A stretch of DNA of 64,000 bases from Actinotalea subterranea (GTDB taxonomy: Bacteria; Actinomycetota; Actinomycetes; Actinomycetales; Cellulomonadaceae), in contig NZ_VTTP01000002.1 in assembly GCF_008364845.1 (NCBI RefSeq), forward strand, positions 248,001 through 312,000. The letters run 5' to 3'. The translations under genes and the position numbers were made by a program. The notes beneath the pieces were generated by a model. It was given only the letters and a program-made list of their open reading frames with translations, had not been told where the DNA came from and made no database searches. Positions 1 to 7,931 of the stretch are shown here, in pieces (the first letter of the stretch is position 1; every line of letters starts with the position of its first letter).

Positions 1-1
1 G

Positions 2-355
2 CGCGGGCTCGTGGAGATCACGCGCCTCGGCCTCGCGCTCGGTGCGGACGCCGAGACGTTCTCGGGGCTCGCCGGCATGGGTGACCTGGTCGCGACGTGC
101 GCGTCGCCCCTGTCCCGCAACCACACGCTCGGCGTCCACATCGGCCAGGGCATGTCGCTGGCCGAGGCCGTCGCGGCCACGGGCGGCACCGCCGAGGGCG
201 TGAAGTCCTCGACGTCGGTGCTCGAGCTCGCCGGGACGGTCGGCGTCGAGATGCCCATCACCGCGGCAGTCGTCGCGGTCCTGCACCACGGCCTGCCCGT
301 CTCCGAGATGGCGCAGCTCCTCCTCGCGCGGCCCCACAAGGCCGAGGGCGTCTGA
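2..355 (+). CDS. gpsA: Glycerol-3-phosphate dehydrogenase [NAD(P)+], C-terminal part
   Basis: Partial gene: the frame is open from the first complete codon of the window, so the start lies upstream and only about 117 C-terminal residues are seen. The enzyme reduces dihydroxyacetone phosphate to sn-glycerol 3-phosphate, the backbone of membrane phospholipids, in the cytosol. The identification rests on the C-domain block [15 protein letters not shown] followed by SRNHTLG, the conserved GLAG-GDL-TC-SRN substrate-site region of GpsA, and on the EGVKSS and MPI segments further on. It ends 7 bases before the convergent PLP-enzyme gene. In many actinobacteria gpsA lies just before a D-Ala-D-Ala ligase gene, DUF3515 and thiL; here four other genes separate gpsA from the ligase-DUF3515-thiL part. 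Confidence 0.93.
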   Translation, partial: RGLVEITRLGLALGADAETFSGLAGMGDLVATCASPLSRNHTLGVHIGQGMSLAEAVAATGGTAEGVKSSTSVLELAGTVGVEMPITAAVVAVLHHGLPVSEMAQLLLARPHKAEGV

Positions 356-362
356 CCGCAGG

Positions 363-1562
363 TCAGCGCTGCGCGAGCCCGTCCAAAGCCGCGCGCAGGT
401 CGGCCCACAGGTCCTCGACGTCCTCGACGCCCACGGACAGGCGCAGCAGGTCGTCGGGCACGGTCGGGGACTCGGTGGGGAAGCGGCGGCGGCGCTCGAG
501 GCTCGACTCGACGCCACCCAGGCTCGTCGCGGGCAGCCACAGCCGCACGGCCTCGACGACGGCGTCCGCGCCCTCGGCCCCGCCGCTCGGGCGCAGGCCG
601 ATGATCGAGCCGTACCCGTCCAGCAGACGGGTCGCACGCTCGTGGCCAGGGTCGCCCGGGAGGCTCGGGTGCCGCACCTCGAGGACCGCGGGGTGGGCGG
701 CGAGGCGCTCGGCCAGCACGCGCGCGTTGTGCTGGGACCGCTCGACCCGCAGGGCGAGCGTGCGCAGGCCACGCAGCGCGAGCCACACCTCCCAGGGGCC
801 GGCGACCGCGCCGTGCACGGTCCGGTAGCCGTGCAGGCGGCCCCGCAGGGCGGCGTCCGCGGTGACCACGGCGCCGAGCACGACGTCCGAGTGCCCCGCG
901 AGGTACTTGGTGACCGAGTGCACGACGACGTCCGCCCCGTGCTCGAGGGGACGCTGCCCGAGCGGCGTCGCGAACGTGTTGTCGACGACCACGAGCGCAC
1001 CGGCGGCGTGCGCGCCCGCGACGAGGGCGGGGAGGTCGGCGACCTCGAGCATCGGGTTGGTGGGCGACTCGACCCACAGCATCGCGGCCACGTCGCCGCC
1101 GTGCCCGGCTGCGTCGCCCCGCACGGCCGCGAGCACGGCGTCGGTGTCCGCGATGTCGACGGCCTCCACGCGCAGACCCGTGCGCTCGCCGAGGTCCGCG
1201 GCGAGCGCCGCGGTCATCTGATAGGCGTGCCGCGGCATGACCAGGCGCCCGCCGGCCGGGACCAGCGACAGCGCGGCGGCGATCGCCGCCATGCCCGAGC
1301 CGAGGACGAGCGCCGGCAGGGGGCTCCGTTCGAGCAGCCCGAGCGCCTCCTCGAACGGCTCCCACGTCTCCGTGCCGTTGCGCGCGTAGAACTTCTCACC
1401 AGGCCCAGGGGTGCCCGTCGAGACGTACGTCGAGGACAGCACGACGGCCGGGTTGACGGGGTCGCCAGGGGTCCGCGCGGGCCGGCCGGCGGTCACGGCG
1501 AGCGTCGCGGGGGACACCTCGGGGGTGTCGTCGGGGCCTGTGCGGGGACGGTGGTCGGTCAC
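363..1562 (-). CDS. Cystathionine gamma-synthase-type PLP-dependent enzyme
   Basis: A 399-residue member of the Cys/Met-metabolism PLP family (MetB/MetC/MegL type), whose members make or cleave thioether bonds of cystathionine or homocysteine. The PLP lysine is K219 in SVTKYLAGHSD. The phosphate-binding tyrosine-arginine pair of the neighbouring subunit is at 59-61 (YAR), and the stacking aromatic lies in RHAYQMT (111-117). VESPTNP (164-170) and VVVDNTF (191-197) are further family motifs. It starts with GTG; on the same strand the hexamer TAGGCT (1574-1569) lies 6 bases before it, indicating a leaderless transcript divergent from the hydrolase gene. Sequence alone does not separate gamma-synthase from gamma- or beta-lyase activity. 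No methionine-pathway genes are beside it. Confidence 0.86.
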   Translation of the reverse strand: MTDHRPRTGPDDTPEVSPATLAVTAGRPARTPGDPVNPAVVLSSTYVSTGTPGPGEKFYARNGTETWEPFEEALGLLERSPLPALVLGSGMAAIAAALSLVPAGGRLVMPRHAYQMTAALAADLGERTGLRVEAVDIADTDAVLAAVRGDAAGHGGDVAAMLWVESPTNPMLEVADLPALVAGAHAAGALVVVDNTFATPLGQRPLEHGADVVVHSVTKYLAGHSDVVLGAVVTADAALRGRLHGYRTVHGAVAGPWEVWLALRGLRTLALRVERSQHNARVLAERLAAHPAVLEVRHPSLPGDPGHERATRLLDGYGSIIGLRPSGGAEGADAVVEAVRLWLPATSLGGVESSLERRRRFPTESPTVPDDLLRLSVGVEDVEDLWADLRAALDGLAQR

Positions 1563-1622
1563 CTCTGGAGCCTAACGGCGGCCGGCAGGTGAGCCCGGCG
1601 GCCGGGTGCTAGCCTCGTCCGC

Positions 1623-2372
1623 GTGCTGACGGTCTTGGCGGGGGACGTGCTCGCCGACCGGGTCGGCGGCTCCGAGCCGCGCGTGCTCGCCCTCCACGGC
1701 TGGGCCCGCTCGGGGGCCGACTTCGCGCGGATCCTCGAGGGCACCGACGGCCTCGCCGTGCACCTCGCGGGCTTCGGCACCACGGCCGAGCCGCCCGAGG
1801 TCTGGGGGAGCGTCGACTACGCGGAGCAGCTCGCCGCAGCGCTTGCCGGCACCGGGCCGTACGTCGTCGTCGGTCACTCGTTCGGCGGCCGCGTGGCCGT
1901 CCGGCTCGCCGCGCGGCACCCGGAGCTCGTGGCCTCCCTCGTGCTCACGGGCGTCCCGCTCGTGCGTGCGACGCCGCCGCCACGCCCGCGGCTGAGCCTC
2001 CGGCTCGCGAAGCGCCTGCACGCGGCCCACCTGCTGCCCTCCGGCGTCGTCGACCGGCTGCGCCGCTCGGGCGGCTCGGCGGACTACCAGGCGGCGCACG
2101 GCGTGATGCGCGGGGTCCTCGTGCGTGTCGTCGGGGAGGACTACCGCGACGACCTCGCGCGCGTCACCGTCCCGGTGCACATGGTCTGGGGCGAGCTCGA
2201 CGACGCCGCCCCGGTCGCGGGGGCGAGGCTCGCAGCCGAGCTGCTGCCCGACGCCGCGCTGACCGTCGTCCCTGGTGCCGGCCACCTGCTCGAGGGTCGC
2301 CTCGAGGCGGACGTGCGCACGACGCTGCTCGAGGCGCTCGCGCACACCCCTGCTCCCGGGGGCGACGCGTGA
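1623..2372 (+). CDS. Alpha/beta hydrolase
   Basis: A 249-residue single-domain alpha/beta-hydrolase. The oxyanion-hole motif LHGW is at 24-27. The nucleophile elbow is GHSFGG with Ser86. A late aspartate lies in WGELDD and the catalytic histidine in GAGHLLEG near the C-terminus, so the triad is complete. The substrate cannot be read from the sequence. The GTG start lies 7 bases after TAGCCT (1610-1615), with no ribosome binding site, as in a leaderless mRNA. The stop overlaps the GTG start of the next gene (GTGA), so hydrolase and Mur ligase are translationally coupled. This suggests, but does not prove, a role in cell-wall or peptide chemistry. Confidence 0.85.
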   Translation: MLTVLAGDVLADRVGGSEPRVLALHGWARSGADFARILEGTDGLAVHLAGFGTTAEPPEVWGSVDYAEQLAAALAGTGPYVVVGHSFGGRVAVRLAARHPELVASLVLTGVPLVRATPPPRPRLSLRLAKRLHAAHLLPSGVVDRLRRSGGSADYQAAHGVMRGVLVRVVGEDYRDDLARVTVPVHMVWGELDDAAPVAGARLAAELLPDAALTVVPGAGHLLEGRLEADVRTTLLEALAHTPAPGGDA

Positions 2373-3949
2373 GCGACACCCTGACGGGCCTGCTCGTCGC
2401 GCTCCTGTGCGTCGCCGCGCTCGCCGCGACCGGCCTGAGGTGGCTGCGCGTCGCGCAGCGCGAGCACTACATCGGCGGTCGCGCACGCCGCATCGCCGGC
2501 CTCTGGCTCTCCCGCTCCCGTGCCGACCTCGCGCTGGCCACCGCCGCCGCCGTGCTCGCGCTCGTCGCGTGCGTGCGCCCCCTCGGGTGGGGCGCCACCG
2601 CGGCGGGCCTCGCCGGCGCGGCGCTCGCCGTCGTGCTCCCGCGTGGCCTCGGGATCCGCGGACGCACCTCGCGCCTGAGCTGGACCAGCCGGCTGCGGCG
2701 GCTCGCGATCGCCTGGGCCCTGCTGAACGTCGCCCTGGGGACGCTGCTGGCCTGGCTCCTCGGCCCGGCGTCGCTCGCCGTGCTCGTCGTGGGCGCTCCG
2801 CTGACCCTCGACGTCGCGCTCGCCGTGATGGAGGTCGTCGAGAAGCGGCTCTCGGCCCCCTTCGTCGCGCAGGCGCAGCGGCGGCTCGCCCGCATCCGAC
2901 CGCAGGTCGTCGCCGTCACAGGCTCGTACGGCAAGACGTCGACCAAGGGGTACATCGCGCACCTCCTGAGCGCGAGCACGGCCGTCGTCGCGTCGCCCGC
3001 GAGCTTCAACAACCGGCTCGGGCTCTCCCGCGCGGTCAACGACGGGCTCGTCGAGGGCACCGAGGTGTTCGTCGCCGAGATGGGCACGTACGGCCCGGGC
3101 GAGATCCGCGAGCTGTGCACGCTGTTCCCGCCCGACGTCGCGGTCATCACGACGATCGGCGAGGCGCACCTCGAACGCATGCGCACCACGCAGACGATCC
3201 TCGCGGCGAAGTCGGAGATCACGGAGCGCGCGCGCACCGTGGTGCTGCCGATCGACACCCCGGAGCTCGCCGGTCTCGCGGACCGCTGCCGTGACGCGGG
3301 CAAGCGGGTCGTGACCGTCTCGGTCCGTGAGGCGGCCGAGCCCGCCCCAGCGGTCGCCGACGCCGACGTCGTCGTGGACCTGGCAGCGGGGACCGTCGAC
3401 GTCCGCGGGCCCGAGGGCCCGGTCACCCTGACGGTCGGCGAGGGCGTCGCGCACGGCGTCAACCTCGGGGTCGCCCTCGGCGTCGCGCTCGCGGTCGGCG
3501 CCGACCTCGCACCCGTGGGCGCCCGCCTGCGTGCCCTTCCCCGGGCTGCCCACCGGGCCGAGGTCCAGGACCCGGGCACCGGCCTGCTCGTCGTGGACGA
3601 CACGTACAACGCGAACCCCATCGGCGCGCGGGCCGCACTCGACGAGGCCGCCGCGCTCGCCCAGGCACGCGGCGGCAGGCTCGTCGTCGTGACGCCCGGC
3701 ATCGTCGAGCTCGGGCCCGTCCAGCACGTCCGGAACGCTGACTTCGCACGCGCAGCGGCGGACGCCGGCGCCCACCTCGTGGTCGTGGGGCGGACCAACC
3801 GTGCGGCCCTGCTCGAGGGTGCGCTCGCGGGCGGGGCGAGCGTCGACGTCGTGGACCAGCGGTCCCAGGCGGTCCCCGTCGCGACGTCGGCGGCGGGTGA
3901 GCAGGGCGTCATACTCTACGAGAACGATCTTCCGGACCACTACCCCTGA
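2369..3949 (+). CDS. Membrane-anchored Mur ligase family protein (MurF-like)
   Basis: A 526-residue protein with several hydrophobic segments in the first 160 residues, followed by a Mur ligase core. The ATP-binding loop TGSYGKTS is at 184-191. An NNRLGL segment, the acidic motif EMGTYGPGEI and the metal-site region TTIGEAHLERM follow, then the C-terminal ligase domain with DDTYNANP. These are MurF hallmarks, but the N-terminal UDP-sugar-binding domain of true MurF is replaced by membrane helices, so this is unlikely to be the housekeeping MurF. Mur ligases join an amino acid or dipeptide to a carboxylate at the cost of ATP. The start overlaps the hydrolase stop, and a D-Ala-D-Ala ligase homologue follows after 45 bases, so it may ligate a dipeptide made by that enzyme (inference). 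Confidence 0.8.
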   Translation: MSDTLTGLLVALLCVAALAATGLRWLRVAQREHYIGGRARRIAGLWLSRSRADLALATAAAVLALVACVRPLGWGATAAGLAGAALAVVLPRGLGIRGRTSRLSWTSRLRRLAIAWALLNVALGTLLAWLLGPASLAVLVVGAPLTLDVALAVMEVVEKRLSAPFVAQAQRRLARIRPQVVAVTGSYGKTSTKGYIAHLLSASTAVVASPASFNNRLGLSRAVNDGLVEGTEVFVAEMGTYGPGEIRELCTLFPPDVAVITTIGEAHLERMRTTQTILAAKSEITERARTVVLPIDTPELAGLADRCRDAGKRVVTVSVREAAEPAPAVADADVVVDLAAGTVDVRGPEGPVTLTVGEGVAHGVNLGVALGVALAVGADLAPVGARLRALPRAAHRAEVQDPGTGLLVVDDTYNANPIGARAALDEAAALAQARGGRLVVVTPGIVELGPVQHVRNADFARAAADAGAHLVVVGRTNRAALLEGALAGGASVDVVDQRSQAVPVATSAAGEQGVILYENDLPDHYP

Positions 3950-3994
3950 TCGGTGGCCCGCACTCCGCAACGACCCATGAGGTGATGGTTGGCG

Positions 3995-5140
3995 ATGTCC
4001 GAACGCTCGAGCTGGGCCGTCGTGTTCGGGGGACCCTCCCCTGAGCACGAGATCTCGATCCTGACCGGTCTGCAGAGCGAGCGGGTCCTGACCCGTGCGG
4101 GTGAGCACGTGATCCCGCTGTACTGGGCGCCCACCGGCGGATGGTTCCAGGTGCCGCTCGGCACCGAGGCCCGCGACTACCTCGAGGGCGTCCCGTCGGG
4201 TGCCAAGCCCGTGGAGATCCGCCTCGGCGCGGACCCGGGGCTCTTCGTCAAGGGGCGCCTGCGCTCCGAGCGTCTCGAGGTCGACGCCGCGCTGAGCTCG
4301 CTGCACGGCGGCCTGGGCGAGGGCGGCGGCTTCGCGGGGCTCTTCGCGCTCCTCGGCGTCCCCGCCACCGGGTCGAGCGTGTACGCGTCCGCCCTGGGCA
4401 TGGACAAGCTCGCGTTCGGCGGGGTCATGGCCGTCGCGGGGATCCCGTCGCTCCCGCGCGTCGGCCTCGAGGCCGACGTCGAGCCCCCGTTCGCCGGGCC
4501 GTACATCGTCAAGCCCCGGTTCGGCGGGTCGTCGATCGGCATCGAGATCGTCGACGACGTCGCGGCCGCGCGTGCCGTGGCCCGCAGCAGCACGCACCTG
4601 CGCGCCGGCGCGGTCCTCGAGCCGTTCCGGCGCGACCTCGTCGACCTCAACATCTCCTTCCGCACCGCGCCCTCGCTCGAGGTGTCGGACCTCGAGCGGC
4701 CGCTCCGCGCGGCCGACGGCGGCGTCTACTCGTATGCGGAGAAGTACCTGGCCGGCCAGGCCGGCGAAGGCGCGGGGCTGTCGACCGCGCCCCGCGAGAT
4801 GCCCGCCCAGGTGCCCGACCAGGTCACGGCCCTCGCCGGGGACCTGGCGCGGCGCGTGGCCGTCGCGACCGGCCTGACCGGCGTGGTCCGGGTCGACTTC
4901 CTCTACGACCCGCAGACCCACGACCTGTACGTCAACGAGGTCAACTCGGTGCCGGGGGCGATGGCCCTGTACCTGTGGGCCTCCAAGCACCCTGCCGCCG
5001 AGGTGCTCCGCGACGCCCTCGTCGAGGCCCGGGACGCGGGCGTCGCATCCGTGGCGAGCGGCTTCGGCTCCGGGGCGGCGCTGCGTGCGGCCGGTGGGAT
5101 CTCCGGCAAGCTCGTCGGCCTCGAGGGCCCCCGCGCCTGA
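3995..5140 (+). CDS. D-alanine-D-alanine ligase family protein (ATP-grasp), first copy
   Basis: A 381-residue ATP-grasp ligase of the Ddl family. The N-terminal motif FGGPSPEHEISILTG carries the family glutamate (E19). YIVKPRFGGSSIGIEI is the ATP-grasp loop, and VDFLYD...YVNEVNSVPG supplies the metal-binding Asp, Glu and Asn. The part after NEVNSVPG (AMALYLW) differs from the usual PG(M/F)T..S of housekeeping Ddl, and LHGGLGEGGGF replaces the usual HG..GEDG, so the dipeptide made may not be D-Ala-D-Ala. I chose ATG 3995 because GAGGTGA at 3979-3985 sits at ribosome-binding distance; a TTG two codons upstream would be too close. It is probably in an operon with the Mur ligase and convergent with the second Ddl homologue. 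Confidence 0.82.
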   Translation: MSERSSWAVVFGGPSPEHEISILTGLQSERVLTRAGEHVIPLYWAPTGGWFQVPLGTEARDYLEGVPSGAKPVEIRLGADPGLFVKGRLRSERLEVDAALSSLHGGLGEGGGFAGLFALLGVPATGSSVYASALGMDKLAFGGVMAVAGIPSLPRVGLEADVEPPFAGPYIVKPRFGGSSIGIEIVDDVAAARAVARSSTHLRAGAVLEPFRRDLVDLNISFRTAPSLEVSDLERPLRAADGGVYSYAEKYLAGQAGEGAGLSTAPREMPAQVPDQVTALAGDLARRVAVATGLTGVVRVDFLYDPQTHDLYVNEVNSVPGAMALYLWASKHPAAEVLRDALVEARDAGVASVASGFGSGAALRAAGGISGKLVGLEGPRA

Positions 5141-5150
5141 TCATCGGCAG

Positions 5151-5183
5151 CGACGTCGGGCGCCTCGACGGTGCCCGACGTCG
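5151..5183. terminator. Bidirectional terminator hairpin between the two Ddl homologues
   Basis: A 14-bp stem (one G-U pair) with a 5-base loop: arms 5151-5164 and 5170-5183, outer half CGACGTCGGGC. It lies 10 bases after the stop of the first ligase gene, in the gap between convergent genes. Confidence 0.72.
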
Positions 5184-5227
5184 TCGTGCCAGGTCGTGGG
5201 TCAGGCCCGTTCGCGCGTCAGGGCCCC

Positions 5228-5246
5228 GCGCGCCGGTCCGGCGCGC
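5228..5246. terminator. Second hairpin at the 3' end of the convergent ligase gene
   Basis: Inverted repeat GCGCGCCGG / CCGGCGCGC around a single base, 10 bases beyond the stop of the minus-strand ligase gene. It is probably its terminator; there is no T-run, which is common in high-GC actinobacteria. Confidence 0.5.
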
Positions 5247-5256
5247 AGACCGCCGG

Positions 5257-6216
5257 TCAGGCCTGGGCGCGCAGGTGGGCCTTGAGCAGCAGGTCGGCGA
5301 GCAGACGACCCAGGGGCCGGCCCACCTCGGCCGCGGCGAGCGGCAGCACCGACGTCTCCGTGAGCCCGGGTGAGATCGCCGCCTCGAGGAACCAGGGGGT
5401 TCCCGCCTCGTCGACGATGAGGTCGGTGCGGGAGATGTCACGCAGGCCCAGGACCTCGTGGGTGAGCTCCGCGGCCCGGGCGGCCGCCGCGAGCGCCTCG
5501 GCCGGCAGGGGAGCGGGCAGCGCGATCGTGATGAGGTCCGCGCTGTAGCGCGCCTCGAAGGAGAACGGCGACACGTCGGGGTTCTGGAACTCGGCCGGCG
5601 GCAGCGCCGTCGGGTGCTCGTCCTCGACGACGACCGTCTCGATCGTCTGACCCGCGACGTACTTCTCGATGAGCGCGACGCCGCCGAACGTGAAGCACCG
5701 CACGAGTGCGGCGGGAAGGTCGGCCGCGTCCTCGACGAGGCTCATCCCGAGCGTCGACCCGCTGGTCGCGGGCTTCACGACGACGGGCAGGCCGAGGTGC
5801 TGCGTGACGTTGCGCACGATCTGGGTCGGCGAGAGCTCACGGAACGAGCGTGCGGACACGGCCACCCACGGCGGCGTCGCGAGGCCCGCGCGCGACATGA
5901 GCACCTTCGCGACGACCTTGTCCCAGGCGAGGTGGCACGACGACGGCGGCGACCCGACGTACGGGAGGCCGATGAGCTCGAGCGCCGTCTGGAGGGAGCC
6001 GTCCTCGCCGCTCGCACCGTGCACCGCGATGTACGCCGCGTCGATGTGGTCGGCCGCGAGGCGGTCCAGGAGGGACTCGTCGGCGTCGTACAGCGCCGCG
6101 TCGACACCCGCCTGCCCGAGGGCGTAGAGGGCGCGCCGGCCCGAGCGCATCGAGACCTCACGCTCGTTCGACAGCCCCCCGGCGATCACTGCGACACGTT
6201 CGAGCTCGGTCTTCAC
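5257..6216 (-). CDS. D-alanine-D-alanine ligase family protein, second copy, metal-site Asn replaced
   Basis: A 319-residue Ddl homologue of normal length. D-Ala-D-Ala ligase makes the dipeptide that ends the peptidoglycan stem peptide. Visible are GGLSNEREVSMRSG with the family glutamate E20, VHGASGEDG (65-73), the ATP-grasp loop VVVKPATSGSTLGM, and SRTDLIVD with R263 and D265. The metal motif reads LEAAISPGLT (278-287): Glu278 is present, but the Asn two residues later, which in E. coli DdlB (LEANTSPGMT) binds the second magnesium, is Ala280. Either magnesium is held differently or activity is reduced. GTG start; on the same strand TAGGAT (6255-6250) could be its -10. It neighbours DUF3515 and thiL, the usual place of the housekeeping ddl. 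Confidence 0.83.
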   Translation of the reverse strand: MKTELERVAVIAGGLSNEREVSMRSGRRALYALGQAGVDAALYDADESLLDRLAADHIDAAYIAVHGASGEDGSLQTALELIGLPYVGSPPSSCHLAWDKVVAKVLMSRAGLATPPWVAVSARSFRELSPTQIVRNVTQHLGLPVVVKPATSGSTLGMSLVEDAADLPAALVRCFTFGGVALIEKYVAGQTIETVVVEDEHPTALPPAEFQNPDVSPFSFEARYSADLITIALPAPLPAEALAAAARAAELTHEVLGLRDISRTDLIVDEAGTPWFLEAAISPGLTETSVLPLAAAEVGRPLGRLLADLLLKAHLRAQA

Positions 6217-6258
6217 CGGGGCGGTCCCTTCGTCGTCGTCCGTTCCATGATCCTACGG

Positions 6259-6272
6259 GCCCACGCGTGGGC
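6259..6272. promoter_or_regulatory. 14-bp palindrome upstream of the second Ddl homologue
   Basis: Perfect palindrome GCCCACGCGTGGGC directly upstream of the minus-strand -10-like hexamer TAGGAT (6255-6250), occupying the promoter spacer. It could be an operator for the ligase gene or a short terminator hairpin for the DUF3515 gene that ends at 6283. Confidence 0.4.
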
Positions 6273-6282
6273 GCTGCCGGGG

Positions 6283-6804
6283 CTACAGGCAGGTCCGCGT
6301 CTGCTCGACCTGCGCGATCGCGGGCCCGAGGTCGAGCAGGAAGGAGGTGGACCTCGTGGACGTGACCGAGGCCGGCACCTGCACCTCGACGGCGGGGGAG
6401 CGGCCGTAGGTCGTGAACGTCCACGGCGCGGACCCGTCCTCGTCGGCCTCCCCGGGGACGGCCACCCAGTCGACCGACGCGCGCTCGTCCTCGGCCGTGA
6501 CGCAGTGGTCGGTCGTCGGCGCCGGGGGCTCGACGCCGCACCGCAAGGTCACCGGGTCGGCCCTGTCACCCCACGCCACGGTGGCCTGGCTGCCGGTCTC
6601 CAGCCGCTCGAGGTCGCCGAGGTCCACGGGGAGCGCGAGCACGACGTCCGCGCAGAGCGGCTCCGCGGCATGGGGCGCGACCGGGACGACCACGGGCTGC
6701 GAGCACCCCGCGAGGGCCGCGGCGGCGAGCAGGGAACCCACCAGCGACGTCGCAGGACGCACGGCACGACGCCGTGACGGGGGTGGCGGGGAGGCCGGCA
6801 GCAC
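6283..6804 (-). CDS. DUF3515 lipoprotein
   Basis: A DUF3515-family protein of 173 residues, recognised by CADVVLALP near the mature N-terminus, the GDRADPVTLRCGV segment and its position beside thiL, where the family is found across actinobacteria. An N-terminal hydrophobic stretch ends in the lipobox LAGC, so the protein is probably exported and lipid-anchored. Several cysteines (in LCADV, LRCGV, DHCVT and the C-terminal TCL) could form disulfides outside the cell. Function is unknown. I place the start at GTG 6804 because TACCGT (6817-6812, same strand) lies exactly 7 bases before it; a GTG three codons upstream would overlap that -10. Confidence 0.8.
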   Translation of the reverse strand: MLPASPPPPSRRRAVRPATSLVGSLLAAAALAGCSQPVVVPVAPHAAEPLCADVVLALPVDLGDLERLETGSQATVAWGDRADPVTLRCGVEPPAPTTDHCVTAEDERASVDWVAVPGEADEDGSAPWTFTTYGRSPAVEVQVPASVTSTRSTSFLLDLGPAIAQVEQTRTCL

Positions 6805-6872
6805 GCGCTCCACGGTAGCCGCCGTGGCACGGCCGCCGGACCACGGTGCCGCGCCTCGGTAGCGTTGCGCGC

Positions 6873-7910
6873 GTGGACAGCACCGAGACCGACGACGTCC
6901 GTCCGACGCCCGGCACGGCCGCCGGGCCCACGGTCGCGGACCTGGGTGAGGACGCCCTGCTCGCCCAGGTGTTCCCGCTGCTCCCTGCGGGCGCCGGCAC
7001 GTCCGTCGGCCCCGGCGACGACGCCGCCGTGCTCGCCGCCCCGGACGGCCGTGTCGCGATCTCGACCGACGTGCTCGTGGAGGGGCGCCACTTCCGCCGC
7101 GACTGGTCGTCCGGCGTGGACCTCGGACGGCGGGCAGCCGTCCAGAACCTCGCCGACATCGCGGCGATGGGCGCGCGTCCGACCGCGATCGTCGTGGGCC
7201 TCGTCATCCCGGGTGACCTGCCGGCCAGGTGGGTCCTCGACCTCGCGCGGGGCCTTGCGCAGGTGTGCGGCCCGCACGGCGTGGGTGTCGTGGGCGGGGA
7301 CCTCTCCGGCGGCAACGAGATCGTCGTGTCGATCACCGTGCTGGGCGACCTCGACGGCCGTGCGCCCGTCCTGCGCAGCGGCGCCCGCCCGGGCGACGTC
7401 GTGGCGCACGCCGGGGTGCGGGGCAGGTCGGCCGCCGGGCTCGCGCTCCTGACGGCCGGGGCGCACGACGCCGCGTGGGAACCTCTCGTCGCGCGCTACC
7501 TGCGGCCGGTCTCACCGCTCGCGGCGGGAGTCGAGGCCGCTCTCGCGGGCGCGTCAGCCATGCTCGACGTCTCCGACGGCCTCGTGCGCGACGCGGGACG
7601 CCTCGCCCGTGCGAGCGGTGTCGTGCTCGACCTCGACCGCCCGGAGTCGGTCTTCGCCCAGGACCTCGCGGCACTCGGGCCCGCCGCGGCGCACCTGGGC
7701 CTCGACGCCGTGGGCTGGGTGCTCACGGGAGGGGAGGACCACGGCCTGCTCGCGACGTTCCCGGCGGGAGCGGTCCTGCCCGAGCCGTTCGACCGCATCG
7801 GCACGGTGCACGCGCCCGGTGGGCGCGGGTCCGGGGGCGACGTCCTGATCTCCGGGCAGCCGTTCACCGCGGCCTCGCCCGGGTGGGACCACTTCAGGCG
7901 CGACGCCTGA
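6873..7910 (+). CDS. thiL: Thiamine-monophosphate kinase
   Basis: Phosphorylates thiamine monophosphate to thiamine diphosphate, the last step of thiamine cofactor synthesis. Family motifs are GPGDDAAVL near the N-terminus, STDVLVEGRHF, the NLADIAAMGARP loop, VVGGDLSGG and SDGLVRDAGRLARAS. TGGEDHGLLATF near the C-terminus matches the GGEDYELL motif. The metal-binding aspartates are present and the domain length is normal. The start is set at GTG 6873 because TAGCGT (6860-6865) lies 7 bases upstream, the leaderless arrangement; a GTG at 6846 would put that hexamer inside the gene. Divergent from the DUF3515 gene, its usual neighbour. Confidence 0.92.
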   Translation: MDSTETDDVRPTPGTAAGPTVADLGEDALLAQVFPLLPAGAGTSVGPGDDAAVLAAPDGRVAISTDVLVEGRHFRRDWSSGVDLGRRAAVQNLADIAAMGARPTAIVVGLVIPGDLPARWVLDLARGLAQVCGPHGVGVVGGDLSGGNEIVVSITVLGDLDGRAPVLRSGARPGDVVAHAGVRGRSAAGLALLTAGAHDAAWEPLVARYLRPVSPLAAGVEAALAGASAMLDVSDGLVRDAGRLARASGVVLDLDRPESVFAQDLAALGPAAAHLGLDAVGWVLTGGEDHGLLATFPAGAVLPEPFDRIGTVHAPGGRGSGGDVLISGQPFTAASPGWDHFRRDA

Positions 7911-7931
7911 CACGCGTGCAGCGGGCCCGGC

